A program made the translations under genes and the position numbers. A stretch of DNA of 64,000 nt from Cladopsammia gracilis (Eukaryota > Cnidaria > Anthozoa > Scleractinia > Dendrophylliidae), in the NCBI GenBank assembly GCA_022457155.1, contig JAJGOT010000021.1, positions 2,721,001 through 2,785,000 of the forward strand. Direction: 5' to 3'. Under the pieces are notes generated by a model, which saw only the letters and a program-made list of their open reading frames with translations, did not search any database and was not told where the DNA came from. Within the stretch, counting starts at the first letter, position 1. Every line of letters starts with the position of its first letter. Below are positions 44,211-56,359 of the stretch, piece by piece.

Positions 44211-46339
44211 ACGTCCTCAGTTCAGTGTATTTTTTAGTACATGTACATGTATGATTTTAATGCATGTAGTTCACAAACATCATATCGGATAGCTCTTTGT
44301 AACAAGAAAGGCCCACCATAAAAGAAGGCAATTTTAATTTGTTGTTGTAGGTACATGTATCAGCATGTTGATTGATCATGTAGGTAGCTGTTGCACTTCA
44401 CGTATTTTTTTATCGTTAGTCTGTGTGAGATACAGCTGTATGTGTACATGTAATGTTTGCTAACGAGGATAAAACAAAAATACAGTGTAGAATCAAGGAT
44501 AGTTTTAAGCACAACATCCATGTACAGCTGTAGCCATTATGTGGGTAAATACATGCTGTAGCATCATTACGTTATTTTTACTTTACAATGGACTGTACAG
44601 CCTTGTCAAAGCTGTAAGGCTGTGCTCTTAATCTACATTATTGGTGCCAGCTTAGAAGTATTGTCAAAAGCTACATGTTTGTACACTTTCTGATCACCCA
44701 AGGTCAAAAGTGACATGCTATGGGCCACTGTGTGTTGCTAGCTTAGAACACAGCCCAACATTGCAAAATTTAACCTTGATCTGGGCAACCAGGAAATCTT
44801 TGTTTTTGCACAACAACAACAACAACAATTTTATTTCATTATTAATATAACAATATTTTAAACTTTGACAACCTGCAGTAAGCAAAGCTAATCGAGGCGG
44901 GTTGTCAAAATAAAAACAAAAATTAACATTAGCTCCTAGTAATATGAAATTAACATCTCCTAGTAATATGACTGAAAGGATTATATATTACCTATATATC
45001 CTAAAAACTTAATATATGCTGAGCACCCCAGATTTCAAGTGTTTGGAGACTTCGGGCTCCCAACTATTTTTCTTAGAGCACAGCCTTGGTTGTCTAATTA
45101 ATACATGCATGTACAGATACGTAGTCAAAGTTTGTAGTTTTTTTTAATCTACATGTAAATGGTGACTATTTCCTTTATTTCTTAGAAAGCTGACAAAACT
45201 ACAGTACTGCTGTACATATAACATGCAGTAATGAAAAAGATGTAGAATGGTCTGAGCCAGAGGTACATGTATACTACTGTATCTTTCATCTTGCAGCAAT
45301 GGAACTTGTTGATTAATTTTAGTTTGTCTAACCCCCAGCCTGATACACTGTATTGCAAGTTACAATGCATTGCATCACCATGGGAATTCCTCTTGATTTC
45401 TAACCTTCCCATGCATGTACTGTAAGAGTGCATTTGGGCATCATAGACATCAATATTACTAACCTCTGCTTATGGACTCCACCTGTCTCTTTGAGGATAG
45501 ATTCTGTAGTCATGGTCTCATTAGCACACAATTCCCTTTTAACCCAGAGTAGACTTTAAACTACAGTGCTGTATGCAGGAGTTGCGTGACTCTGTGTTGT
45601 GTTTATACATGCACAGGAGCATAATTTGCACTGGTCTTGTTTTGCATGTACATTATAATTATGATAGACACATGAATATAAAGCAGTTGGGTTCCAAATG
45701 AAACTATGATAATGAATTGGTGGGGGAGTGAAACAAAATGTTAGTGTTATCAGCCATGTTGATGCCTATAAAAACTCTTTTGCCACCGTAAAAGGATTAA
45801 AAAGGTAATGTTTTTTTTTTGTGCTAACCCTCAAAACTTCAGCCTTAATTTACTTTATCAACAATTCAGTTGATCAAACTAATCTACACGTAAACAATGA
45901 ACAAATGGCATTCTTAATCTAACAATATTTTTTCCTAATTACAAAACAGAACAACAGGTACACTGTAGAAGATACATGAAGTGATGATAATTGCAGTGAC
46001 ACTGTGCATGACAACATGCAAGTAAGTATGTTGTTATGAATTAAACCCTGAATAAAGGACTACATTGTACATGTACATATTACCAGCAGAAACACTGGGA
46101 AACTAACACACTTCAAGAAAAGTGAAACAGGAAAACTCATTTATAAATTTTTGAGAGCTTGAGCATTTGCACTCACTTGTGGATCATCATCAGTTAAGAC
46201 TGTGGAAACTTTTTGTCACTGACTTGCCGACATTTGAAATCCTGGGTCAATTGCACATTAGGAGTAGTAGTATTAGTACCTGTAGTATTTATTTCTCCAG
46301 AGATTAAACAAGTTTATAGGAATGAATAATTACACGTAA
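44211..46339. other. Non-coding interior of the CACTG element
   Basis: Many ACATGTACATGTA fragments. An (AAC)n-ATTTTATT block at 44811-44835 looks like a LINE 3' end. No gene recognised. Confidence 0.4.
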
Positions 46340-46716
46340 CAGGGTTCAAAATAACATCACAGCTTTTAGCTTGAATTTGTATAGGCTTTTTTTTGTCTAG
46401 GCTCATTTTTCCCGGCTGTCAATAATGAATGAGCACATACCCTGAGCAGTCAACAACATGATTTTTTTTTTCACTTTATGCGATTTGTCAGTAGGCCACT
46501 TCTTATAATCTGTTCAAAGCTTTTTTTAGTAGCGCCACCCCGGGTGCTATGAGAACTCTGAATTATCATTACAGGATACCATTGCAACGACTTTGATTTC
46601 AGTTGGCCAATCCAAGCATGACATGAATTTTCTCTTTCTTTGTTGAGAAGTCGCCAGCAAGTGTGGTCAAAGTACCAGCTACCGCCGGCAGCCGGCTGCT
46701 ATTTTGAACCCTGTGT
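46340..46716. mobile_element. Small MITE
   Basis: ACAGGGTTCAAAATA and its inverse TATTTTGAACCCTGT bound about 375 bp. CAGGG ends suggest hAT, but I see no target duplication. Confidence 0.5.
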
Positions 46717-48493
46717 TAGAAATAAAGAGAAAAAGGGCCAAAAAATAGTTAAACTAATACTTTACCCTCATAGTATAGTTGGAAAGTATAAAGGATATTT
46801 AATTAAGTGGATATAAAGGAGAAAATGCTAATAACTTACAATAAACAAATAAGTCATATGAAAGCAATTATATGTATATTAAATACAAGTAGATAAAGCA
46901 ACTAAGTCAATCTAGCATTTATTTAGTATCGGGATAAGTAATGACTGAAAAGAGATTTCTTAATTAGTTTTTTAGTAGGCTTAGAGCGGATAGAAAGGGG
47001 AAGATGGTTCCAAAAAATAATATCGTCCAATAATGGTGGAAGAGAAATTTCTAATTTTTGTTATATAAAAGGGAATTATAATTATACACTGTAGTTTTGA
47101 AGATTAGGAGTAAATGAGTACTGCCACATTACCAGACAACATGCAGAGTCTTATTTGTGATACAGCATTCCAATCAGAGGAGTAACAGCATTATTTAGAG
47201 TTTGCAGAATTCCTCTGGCTTTTTTTTATTATTTTTATCATATGATGCTTTTTTAACTTAATGATAACCAATATGACTCCCTGTACAGTACATAGATTAA
47301 TTAATTCCTTATGAAAACACTTACCCTACAGCTGTATACTGTCAGTCAAAAATGTTATTTTTCTGGTTCATAATTTATAGACTGAGGACAGAACAGAGGA
47401 TAACAAACAACCTGATGCTGTTGAAACAGAATCTAGTAAGTTAATACATTTATAATGGGTTTGATATTTGTGGTGATTCAGGTTGAGGGTTTAGCAACAT
47501 CATTTTGATACATTTGTTGAAAAAGCTGATTTATTGTATTGCAAGGTTACCCGTTACTAGGCAGGGATGACAACAATGAGTAGGACAAAAGAAAGGTTGT
47601 GAAACAAGAGCGGTGGCTCTGGAGGGCTGTGCTCTGAGAAAGATTGTAGGGAACTAAAAGCTCTGAACCTGTGAAAACCAGGGTGCCCAGTATTACGAGT
47701 TTTATGCAAAAACTTAAATTTCCTAGTTGTCTCAGAGCAAAAGTAAGTTGCCAGGAAACACCAGGAACTGCTACAGCAAAGCCCTTCTCTTGTATACTTG
47801 GACCTGTACAATGTGTACAGTGTAGGACATGGCTACATTTTCCAAAAATAATTTTGAAAAGCTAGTGTGAGACTAGTTGGTTTTGATGGAGGTCTCAAAC
47901 TCATTGTTTAAATTATAAAAAAATACATTCTGACTGGCATGCATTATTTTGTTTCCTTTCAGATTTCACCATCCTATGCATCAATTGCTGCATTGTTTTT
48001 TTCTGAATGCCAAGAAACTCAGTGATGTAAAGTAATGAATTTCAAAAAGGAGCTGACCAAATTGGGTGTGACTTTTCCAAAAAGGTCAAACATATTGCAA
48101 AGAAGCTTTAGTCATACTTTTCGGAAAGGAACTTTTTAATAAAGGGAAAGTGAAAAGTGTCACCATCGTGAATGTCAAGAAGGCACTGACAAAATAATTA
48201 TTGGGTGTGACTGTCCCAAAAGGACAGTCATATACTAAGGAAGGATTCGTTATACATGTAGTTTTAGGAAAAGCACTTTTTGATAAAGGCAAAGTCAGAA
48301 GAAAACATGAAACAAAGCTTATTACAAAAGATAACCTTATGTTGAGTGATTAATTTGAGGGAGGATAATGTAATAATATTTTGTTCATAATTTATTTAAA
48401 AAATATATATAATTGGGTGGACGTATTTGGAGCAATATGAAAGAATTGAGAACCCATTTGAACCCATTGAATCAAGGGTGAAAATGGCCTTTA
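46717..48493. other. Non-coding with a possible 55-nt exon
   Basis: Near 47380-47434 an acceptor-like TTTATAG precedes an open acidic stretch (TEDRTEDNKQPDAVETES) ending at GTAAGT. This could be an exon captured by the CACTG element or of its own gene. The 48060-48300 region has two diverged direct repeats (TTGGGTGTGACTNTNCCAAAA). Confidence 0.3.
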
Positions 48494-48500
48494 AAAAGTA

Positions 48501-49131
48501 CCCGGCCTGTTAAATCGATGACACTCGATCATCGGAAATTCAATCGATAAAATTAGTTAATTCATATCGGCCAATCGATGATCAATCGATAATCACAAAA
48601 AAATGTCCCGCAAATGATCGATTTTTGCATGTTTTCTCGAAGCTCGTGTAACAAAATTCCGAACACAATATCTGGTCTACCAGGAGTGTTCATTCACTGT
48701 TGCAATTGGTGACAACTTCTCCGCAAGCAAGAAAAGGGGAGATCATGGCAATGCTTTTAAGGTGACTGATGTCATCGCGGACAACTTGGTCACCTACAAA
48801 GGGATTTAGTCGCTCCGCTTTGGCGACTTCAAAAACCGTTTTCAGTGTAAGTCTTGTTATCTTTAATCTTTAATCACAGTTCGTAACAATTCATAACTGA
48901 TACAAATAAACTAATACTAACATATAATCGAACAAAAATACAAAAATGGGATCGATGGCAACGATAAAATCGATATCAATTAATCGACTTTATTGGAAAT
49001 CGATGGTCAATCAACTTATCACAAAAACATACGTCATCGATTGATCATCGATTTCCAATATTAATCGATTAATTGGCATCGATTGATATCGATTTTATCG
49101 ATCATCGATTTTATTGATTTAACAGGCCGGG
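48501..49131. mobile_element. ATCGAT-rich MITE with 7-bp duplication
   Basis: CCCGGCCTGTTAAATCGAT and inverse TTTAACAGGCCGGG bound 631 bp. AAAAGTA flanks both sides (48494-48500, 49132-49138). Both ends are packed with ATCGAT-type palindromes. Confidence 0.8.
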
Positions 49132-49889
49132 AAAAGTATAATGTTAAACATAAGTAGAATTTACCAGCTGAGTAATACAAAAGGTAATAGAGTGATTGTA
49201 CTACACTTGTGAAACAGTATCCAACAATTATGGCCAAACAGCCACAGTGAACAAAGGAATACAATGGAATTAGTGCATAGTAGTCCACTATCTATTAATT
49301 ATTTCACGGGTTAAGTAAAATCACTCTAAAGGATTGTGCACAAATAAATAATAATAATAATAATAATAATAATAATTATAATAGTAATATCGATAATTAA
49401 TACAACTATGAGCATATTATTGAAACAGGTTTATTATTATATGACATTATTTCAATAATAATTTCAGAATTATTTATTTAATAATTATTGTTTACATAAT
49501 TTTATAAAATGAAAATTTATTTAAATCTGCTACATGTCTATACCGTGTTTAGTGCTATTCTCATGAAAGAGCAAAGTTTTAATGTTTTATTATTATAATA
49601 AAATTGATTCCTTAATACTATTTATTTTAGAATTATTTCCATGTAGAGAAAAATTAATTATTACAGTTTGTTATAATTTAGTTTTGAGTGTTTTCTTGTT
49701 CTGGTTCTTAGAAATACAACATATGGGCTTACATAAAGATTTAACACAGAATACATGTACAGTATACCTTAAGAAATACCTTTATGACAACACGAGCATA
49801 GATTGACGAAAGTGCTTCTCAAACAACATAATATGCATATACACGGGGAGCTGGTGCTTACATTTTTAATTTTTAAAACATGAATACCT
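49132..49889. other. AT-rich spacer with (AAT)n
   Basis: An (ATA)n run lies at 49346-49390. No gene. Confidence 0.5.
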
Positions 49890-50044
49890 CTTACTAACCG
49901 AGTTCGAGGGCCGTACTGTAAATTACGGCCCGCGTTTTTCCCCTTCGATTTATGGCCCAAGCGCTTCGCGCTTGGGCCATAAATCGAAGGGGAAAAACAA
50001 GGGCCGTAATTTACAGTACGGACCAAGAAAACGAGGTTAGTAAG
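49890..50044. repeat. 155-bp near-perfect hairpin
   Basis: CTTACTAACC at 49890 and GGTTAGTAAG ending at 50044 bound arms of about 75 nt with core CCCAAGCGCTTCGCGCTTGG. A related block with GGGCCGTACTG occurs at 51190-51230. Confidence 0.9.
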
Positions 50045-51409
50045 ATATTTATTATATCTCTAAATCGGAGATAAAGGAAAACCTTTCAAGTCAAAAGATG
50101 GACGGCTTCATTTGACTGACGCACGTCACAAGAAAGCAAAGAGCAAATTTTATTGGCTTTCAAAAATAGTGTGATCGTTCCTCCATTCGGCGTGAACTTG
50201 CGTGGCTCTTGAATGAAAACTCAAAAAACGAATTAATTTAATCTTCTATGTGTTCGGTAGGACGACGGAAACCTGACATAAGGTAGTTTTCTTTGAAAAA
50301 GGATTCTTAGTTACTGGCGAAGACAAGTGAGGAAAAGAAGAATGAAAACGCCGCGATAAAATGGCGAAAACAAACGTGTTTGTCAAACGGGAAAATGTGG
50401 CAGCACTTCGGTCTACAGCAGTGAACGAAGAAACTCTCAAACTTCTAAAAGGACACTGAAAATATCTCGTCATCAAATACTGAAAATTGTTTTTGGCTTT
50501 TTGTGTGCTTTAGTGGCTTCATGCCGAACTTTGTACATGGATGAGTTTGAATTTCAATCGCACCTGACAAATTTTCAGCGTGAGCTGCAGCAAGATACGC
50601 AAAATTGTTTTCATGGACTCCACTACAAGGACAAACATTTCGCTGAGGAATCAAGGTACACTTTTAGCGTAATTTTGTAGCTTCAAGTCTGTTCTTATTA
50701 GAACCACTGCCACAAACGATAAAAATGAACTTAAGTTTATAACCAGACAAAAACTTGATCAAACTAAGTTATAATTTAAGCTTAAGCTTACATGATACAG
50801 TTTGCCGATGCAAGTCGTTTCACTTGTTTTGCAGCTTTATGTTTTTCATAGAGACTTTTTCTTACGAAGAAAGTTAGACTGTTTTGTTAATGCTTAATTA
50901 AATTGTAAGAGTTAAACGAATTTGCCGTGTTACTCGAGTTTTTATAACTTACAGCCTAAAAGCTAAATACCAAAACAAAAAGCTTACTCGAGAAAATTGT
51001 CAATGCTTTTTGATTCGCAGCTAATCCGTTTTTTTTTGCTAAAGTTATATTTTAATTTCATCGGAGAGTTTTTGTAACCTGGCATGTTAACCCACTTAGC
51101 TCCAAACGTTTCCTCTGGATAATTTTTAATGTAGAAAACAACTTTTGTAAGCGTGTGTTAGGCCCGATGCTGAGACTCTCAAATTTAGCGGGCCGTACTG
51201 AAAAATACGGCCCGCTAAATTGACCAATCACAGCGCGCGTACTAACTAAGAGATATAATAAATTTCGTTATTCCTTTTTCTAGAAATTCAGTTTTATGGC
51301 AGTCAAGTTGTAGAAAGCATTTGTTTATCTGTAGCAACAGTCTAATTTCTACAGTTAGATTCTATTGAGAGTACATGTAATATACACATTTTGAAAGGTA
51401 TTAATTATA
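50045..51409. other. Exon-like region in CACTG element interior
   Basis: A pyrimidine-rich acceptor (GTGTGCTTTAG near 50514) is followed by an open stretch to about 50655 (MDEFEFQSHLTNFQRELQQ) and GTACAC, a plausible but weak donor. A separate 32-codon frame starts at 50361. No family recognised. 51190-51230 is a short palindrome related to the 155-bp hairpin. Confidence 0.3.
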
Positions 51410-52220
51410 GTTGCAATTCTACAGACATGAACTCCTTTGTGACATTTTTTGTACTCTTATCGGGGACATTTTACTAACATTTTGTTCAAAGTTTCGTTAA
51501 CTTTTTACAGATATTTTATTGACATTTCATGTTGTGCATTGTTCACGCGTCCCTTTTACGTGCTTAATTTACAAAGAAAACGTGAACATTTTGCTAAGAT
51601 TTTGTGCATTAAAATATCTACATTTTACAAACATTTTATGTACTTTACATTAACATTTTGTGTAGTTTTTTTGTATACATTTTACAGACATTTCATGCAC
51701 TTTTTTTCGCTCACTTTTTAATGCTTAATTTACAGAGAAAACGTGAACATTTTGCTAAGATTTTGTGCATTAAAATATCTACATTTTACAAACATTTTAT
51801 GTACTTTACATTAACATTTTGTGTAGTTTTTTTGTATCCATTTTACAGACATTTCACAGACATTTCATGCACTTTTTTCGCCCACTTTTTACAGAGATAA
51901 CATGGAGATTTTATGTTTACTGGTTTACAGAGATTGTTTTCTCGTGTAATTTTTACAGAGAAAGTAAAGAGATTTTACAGACATTTGTTGTTTGTCGCAT
52001 AAAATCTCTGTAAATTCTACATCACATTCACAGAGATTTTAGCAAGATTATACACACATTTTATGCGATCTTAGCGGAGAAAATGTGTTAAAATTTACAG
52101 ACTTTTTACGGAGCTATAAAAACTCTGTGAATGCGCGCATTTACAGAGTTCTTAATTTACAAAGGAAATCTAGACATTTTATAGAGATTTAACCAACTTT
52201 TGTGAAGTCTGTAAATGGTT
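51410..52220. repeat. Right subterminal array of the CACTG element
   Basis: TTTTACAGACATTTCATGCA and AAATCTCTGTAAAT blocks mirror the left array. A 161-bp unit beginning GCTTAATTTACA is tandemly duplicated at 51562 and 51723. Confidence 0.85.
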
Positions 52221-52296
52221 CAAGTTTTCCAGTGTAGTTTAAGGCCTGGGTCAAAGGCTTTAATCAGGAAAAAACAGTTTATTCGTGATAACTTTA

Positions 52297-52852
52297 CAGT
52301 CAAACCGGATGTTCTTTTGCGGGCAACTTTGCAAACTTCCGCTGCAGCTTTGGTATTTTGATTGACAGTTTGCTTCGAGCAAGGTGGATGTTGTGCGAGC
52401 AAGTTGCAACTTTCGCGAGCAAGTTCCTATTTCAAACTTGCTGACAGTTGCTGGATTTCTGAATTGAAAGTACTTGGTTTGGTTACCTTGCAGTATTCCA
52501 CAAACTCTACGATGTCAGGGTAGAAACTGTTCGTTCCTTCCAGCCAGGTGTTCCGGGAAAATACGTCTCGTGTTGTAAAAATCTACAATATTGGGTACAA
52601 TTTGCCTTGATAATCCAACAATGCCTGCGATTTGTTCTTGTTTTACACCAGACGACCACAAGGCAATTCTCAACCGAGGTGGTATTATTGCGATGTACGT
52701 GAGTCATAACTGAAGAAGGACGTATTTTCACAAAATTCGCAATTTGCAACTGACAACAACTTTGAAATAGGACGACGCAAACTGTCAATCAAAATACCAA
52801 TGTTGCGGCGGAAGTTTGCAAAGTTGCCGGCAAAAGAACATCAGTTTGACTG
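52297..52852. mobile_element. Tc1/mariner-like MITE
   Basis: CAGTCAAACC with its inverse GTTTGACTG, TA on both sides (52295-52296, 52853-52854). Arms of about 75 bp match. The minus-strand interior encodes a degenerate helix-turn-helix-like stretch (GVKQEQIAGIVGLSRQIV), probably a transposase DNA-binding remnant. Confidence 0.75.
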
Positions 52853-54288
52853 TAACACAATGCATGGAACTGAATCGAAATTTGGCACACGGAAAGGTCT
52901 TATCGTCCTTAACATTTTTAAGTATAGTAAGCTTTCCCATAAGTCACGTGGCATGTCACGTGGCCATTTTTCTTAAACTGGTAAATATTTGACGAATTGG
53001 TGACGGGTTTAAGAGAAAACATAAAATAAGAACGCTTTTCTGATTCAGATTTCATATTTCCAGCCCTTCACGTTTGGAATGATCGTCCATTGTTCTCTAA
53101 AAAAAATTGTGAGGACAAAGGTCATCGTTAAGTCCAAAATTCAACCTTTGATTATCTATAACTGTAATTTTAAAACTGAAAGACAATCATTCCAAATTTA
53201 GAAGGTTAGATATGTTAAACCTCCATCGGAAAAGCCAATATATTCAACTATACAAAGAAAATTCGCTGGCACATCGCCATTTTGCTTAATTTTTAAATTT
53301 TGATCACGTGACATGACATGTCACGTGACCAAACTTATGCGTTAAGGCAGAAGACGACGTCAAGATTAACATTAAGGGAAAATTTCAACCTGGTCTAGGC
53401 AATCTAAACAGACGTAAAACCCAGGCCTTAAACTGCTTGAGTACATAAAATCGCTTTTCAACCTATGTAATGAATGAACAACACATAAAATTGTACAACA
53501 CAATCTTCTTTCGAAAAATGTTATTCAAATCTTAATGGGTTTATGTTTAAAAGCAAAACGTGTACATTTATAGCGCATCGAGGCCAAGCTGTCTTCGATT
53601 AAATTCAAGAAATCAATGGAGCTGAATTTAAGCACGTTTTATAAACAATTCTCCAAAATTAACGAGAGCACAAAGAAAAAGTCAATCACAGATTGATATC
53701 AACATAAATTTCCATCGGAAAATGTAATTTTGTTTTACCTTTAAGTCCTTCGTCTTCTCGGAAGTCTTTAAATCTCCGCTTCTTTGGTTCTGAAATCCGT
53801 AAAACAAACATCTCTCCGCAATGCTCCCGCATTGATAAAAACGTATGAAGCTCCTCGAAGCAAGATTTTATCCCTGACAGCTCTTATTTTTCCACTAAAG
53901 CGGCTTCTGAGTTTCCCTTAATTAGTATCCCTGTCTTGAGCAGCAAACCGCGAAAAACTGCATGGAAATAACGACTTTATTCTTCGCTAAACACAGCAAT
54001 CCAACTAAAGTGTTTACCGAGTTGACGGCTGTGTATCCGCGTGAAAAACAAAGCCTCGGTTTTCTTTGAAAATTGCTAAGATCCCGGATGTTGTGTGGCG
54101 TCATACGCGCATGTTTTGCGACGTCATACGCGCCCGCGAACTAGCCCAACGCTTACGGCGGCGGGCGGCGGCGGGCACACGACGTGCCCGCGAAACGTTC
54201 CGCTAGCCATGACCATGAGAAATGACGGGCATAGGTTCTATGAGTATGGGGCTTCGCAGCGGGCCGTCGTCCCGCGAGTGCTCCGCTA

Positions 54289-54879
54289 TTATATTCTGCA
54301 GATATGAACAGAAGTTTGAAAAAAAATGTGTACAACAAAATTGCAAAAGACAAGATGTAAATAAGATGTGAAACCTAATAATTATAAGATGGAAATAATT
54401 TTTTTATTGAAAGTGAATGAAAACAAGTTTACAAAAAATGGTCAAATATTTTCAATACTATGCGAAAACACTTCTTGTAACTGTGTTCCTCAAGGAAGCC
54501 CGATAACGAAAACCTGATAAAATTGATCATTAGAATTTTGGTAAATGGATTGTATTTCTTTTCAGAAGCTACTTTTGACATCTGAACGAATCAAGAAAAG
54601 ATGATCTGGCCTATTCAGTTTAAACAACTTAAGCTAACATTTCCTTTTACATGAACATCGCTTTGCCCCAAATCATGATTTCGATTTCGTATTTCTTTGG
54701 CCAAACTGTTTAAAGATTACAACAACAACAACAATTGTGCAACTAAAAGTAGTACCGAGACTCTGTTTTATGGAACTTTGTATACTCCAACGAAAGAGAA
54801 GTTGGTCTTTCCAATTTTAACGACCTAAAAGAACGGCTAAGCGATGAATATTATTTTAAGAAATTTAAATTTAATATCG
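54289..54879. other. No gene seen
   Basis: AT-rich sequence with a short (AAC)n near 54719. Confidence 0.5.
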
Positions 54880-55020
54880 GGGGTGGAAGCGGAATAATGA
54901 ATAATGAATAATGAATGAGGGCTTAAAAAATATAACGAATAATGAATAACGGCTTACAAAAGAAAATGAATAAGGAATATTTAGGGTTTGAATGTGAATA
55001 AAGAGTAATGAATGTAATGT
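54880..55020. repeat. AATAATGAATAATGAAT-type repeat
   Basis: A 140-bp block beginning GGGGGTGGAAGCGGAATAAT, inverse of 38340-38500. Confidence 0.8.
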
Positions 55021-55029
55021 TAAATATTA

Positions 55030-55095
55030 ATCAGAAAAACTAACGCGGAGAGATTTCGACGTTTCGATGACATCCTGTCATCATTATCAAGAAAA
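55030..55095 (-). ncRNA. Hammerhead-like motif of Penelope type, degenerate
   Basis: The minus strand reads AATGATGACAGGATGTCATC followed by GAAACGTC. The ATGACA/TGTCAT hairpin and GAAACG resemble a decayed hammerhead found at Penelope ends. No RT is adjacent. Core bases are not all present. Confidence 0.25.
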
Positions 55096-55239
55096 TGAAG
55101 AAAATTTACATAAGTAAGTACATAAGAACTAAACCGAAAACAATAGTCTATTGTTCTAAGCCAGTGAATCATCCATTCACCTCACACAAAGGAAAACCCA
55201 AAGTCAAGTGAATACTTTAGCACGTATTGAGTCTGATTT

Positions 55240-55402
55240 TGATGGCGTTAATTCTTCCGCATTTCTGCTCCAACGATTTTGCTGAAAATTGGTAAGGGTA
55301 TGTATTAAGTCAATGTAAGCTGATTCCAGAAATTTAAGAAAAATATAACAGCAAAATTTTTCACAGGGTGCGATTTTGTTAAAAAAAGTGGGGTTCATTC
55401 AA
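55240..55402. repeat. Fragment of the TTAA foldback family
   Basis: Matches 29102-29265 (inverted) and 35878-36045. It abuts the transposase gene that starts at 55421. Confidence 0.8.
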
Positions 55403-55420
55403 GCCAGCCACAGCAGCAGC

Positions 55421-56350
55421 ATGGATGCACAAGATATTCAAAATGTGTTCTTAGCTATTCTTTCTTATTTGCTTCTTTTGACATTGTTACAGCTGCCTCT
55501 TGTTGAAAATCGCCTGCCGTTTCCGCGACGTCTTCTGCCAAATTTTAATGGCTTTCCGTATAACGGCCGTGACGTGTTTACTATGATATCAGGACAAGCT
55601 TGGTTATTTTGGAGAAACACCGGATAAACTCCAGGCTCCTTCATGAGGATAGCAAATGATTTAATGCCAACTCTTTTCCGCTTAACTGCCGATGGAGCGG
55701 CTCGAGTGCGGCAGCGCCGCCAGAAGATTAGTCTTATAAATCAAGTTTTACTGGTATTCATTTGGCTGCGCAAGTATCCACATGTCGACTCTCTTGCGCT
55801 ACTGTTCGACATCGACCCTGCATCAGTTGTGCGCACGGTGTACAGGATAGTGCCTGCATTTTGGCGATATTTCCAAAACCAAGTGGTGTGGTCAAACTTG
55901 GCCGAATGGAACAATCTTATGGGGACATGGCATGAGTTTCCGAACGCTGTTGGGTCGATAGATGTGACTCCCCACGAGATATATCGCCCTCTTACAGAAC
56001 CTCAACAGCTTTTCTACAGTGGACATAGGCACTATCATCTCATGAATACGCAGTTGATCGTCGATGCAGAAGGGAATATAAGATTTCTACAAGCAGGATT
56101 TCTTGGAAGCACGCACGACGCGTTGTCGTTTAGGTTAATGGAGCCTGTAGGACCCGGGCGCAATCTTGATTTGCCGCCCAATGCACGATTGCTGGCGGAC
56201 ATGGCCTACCCAGACGGGGCACCGATTTTAACAGCCGTTAGAGCTGGGCAGATGCATTTACTCAATCCCAGAGAGAGACGAAGAGCGCGCAGATTCAACC
56301 GAGCATTGGCACGAAGACGCATTAAAGTTGAACACATCTTTAAGAAGTAA
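55421..56350 (+). pseudogene. PIF/IS4EU-type DDE transposase
   Basis: The frame from ATG 55421 has one in-frame TAA at 55624-55626 and otherwise stays open to 56350. Catalytic residues: D about 181 (AVGSIDVTPHEIY), D about 233 (FLGSTHDALSF) with a further conserved D about 260 (LLADMAYPDG), and E about 304 (RIKVEHIFKK). The N-terminal helical domain includes LPNFNGFPYNGRDVF. The order is that of DDE_Tnp_4 transposases. Homology-like sequence continues past the stop in another frame (WRHPRWLMPVCVELATFLA near 56380). Confidence 0.8.
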
Positions 56351-56359
56351 AAACATACA

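Larger units (their letters stand above)
39532..52234. mobile_element. 12.7-kb CACTG-ended (EnSpm/CACTA-like) element
   Basis: Ends CACTGGAAAA and its inverse, with about 30 bp of terminal inverted repeat bearing few mismatches. It is flanked by TAG at 39529-39531 and 52235-52237. A 3-bp duplication, CACTG ends and dense subterminal repeats match the EnSpm/CACTA superfamily. The interior has no recognisable transposase, several nested MITEs and possible exon fragments, so it is nonautonomous or decayed. Confidence 0.78.
39524..53441. mobile_element. TA-type foldback element, itself interrupted
   Basis: Left end TCAAGTAGTTTAAGGCC (split between 39524-39531 and 52235 on) and right end GGCCTTAAACTGCTTGA (to 53440) are inverted repeats. 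With TA duplicated, its own length is about 1.2 kb. Inner inverted blocks around CACGTGACATG (52945-52970, 53303-53330) support a foldback structure. Confidence 0.75.
39141..54288. repeat. 1.15-kb dispersed repeat, copy C (split by nested insertion)
   Basis: 39141-39523 matches the first 385 bp of copy B and 53442-54288 matches the remainder. The junction, TTTGTTTA before and TACATAAAATCGC after, reads TTTGTTTACATAAAATCGC in copies A and B, so 13.9 kb was inserted with a TA duplication. Confidence 0.85.

Noticed and set aside
51449..52013. Phe/His-rich frames at the right end of the CACTG element
   Set aside because: Translations of the subterminal repeats. The 161-bp duplication makes two near-identical peptides.
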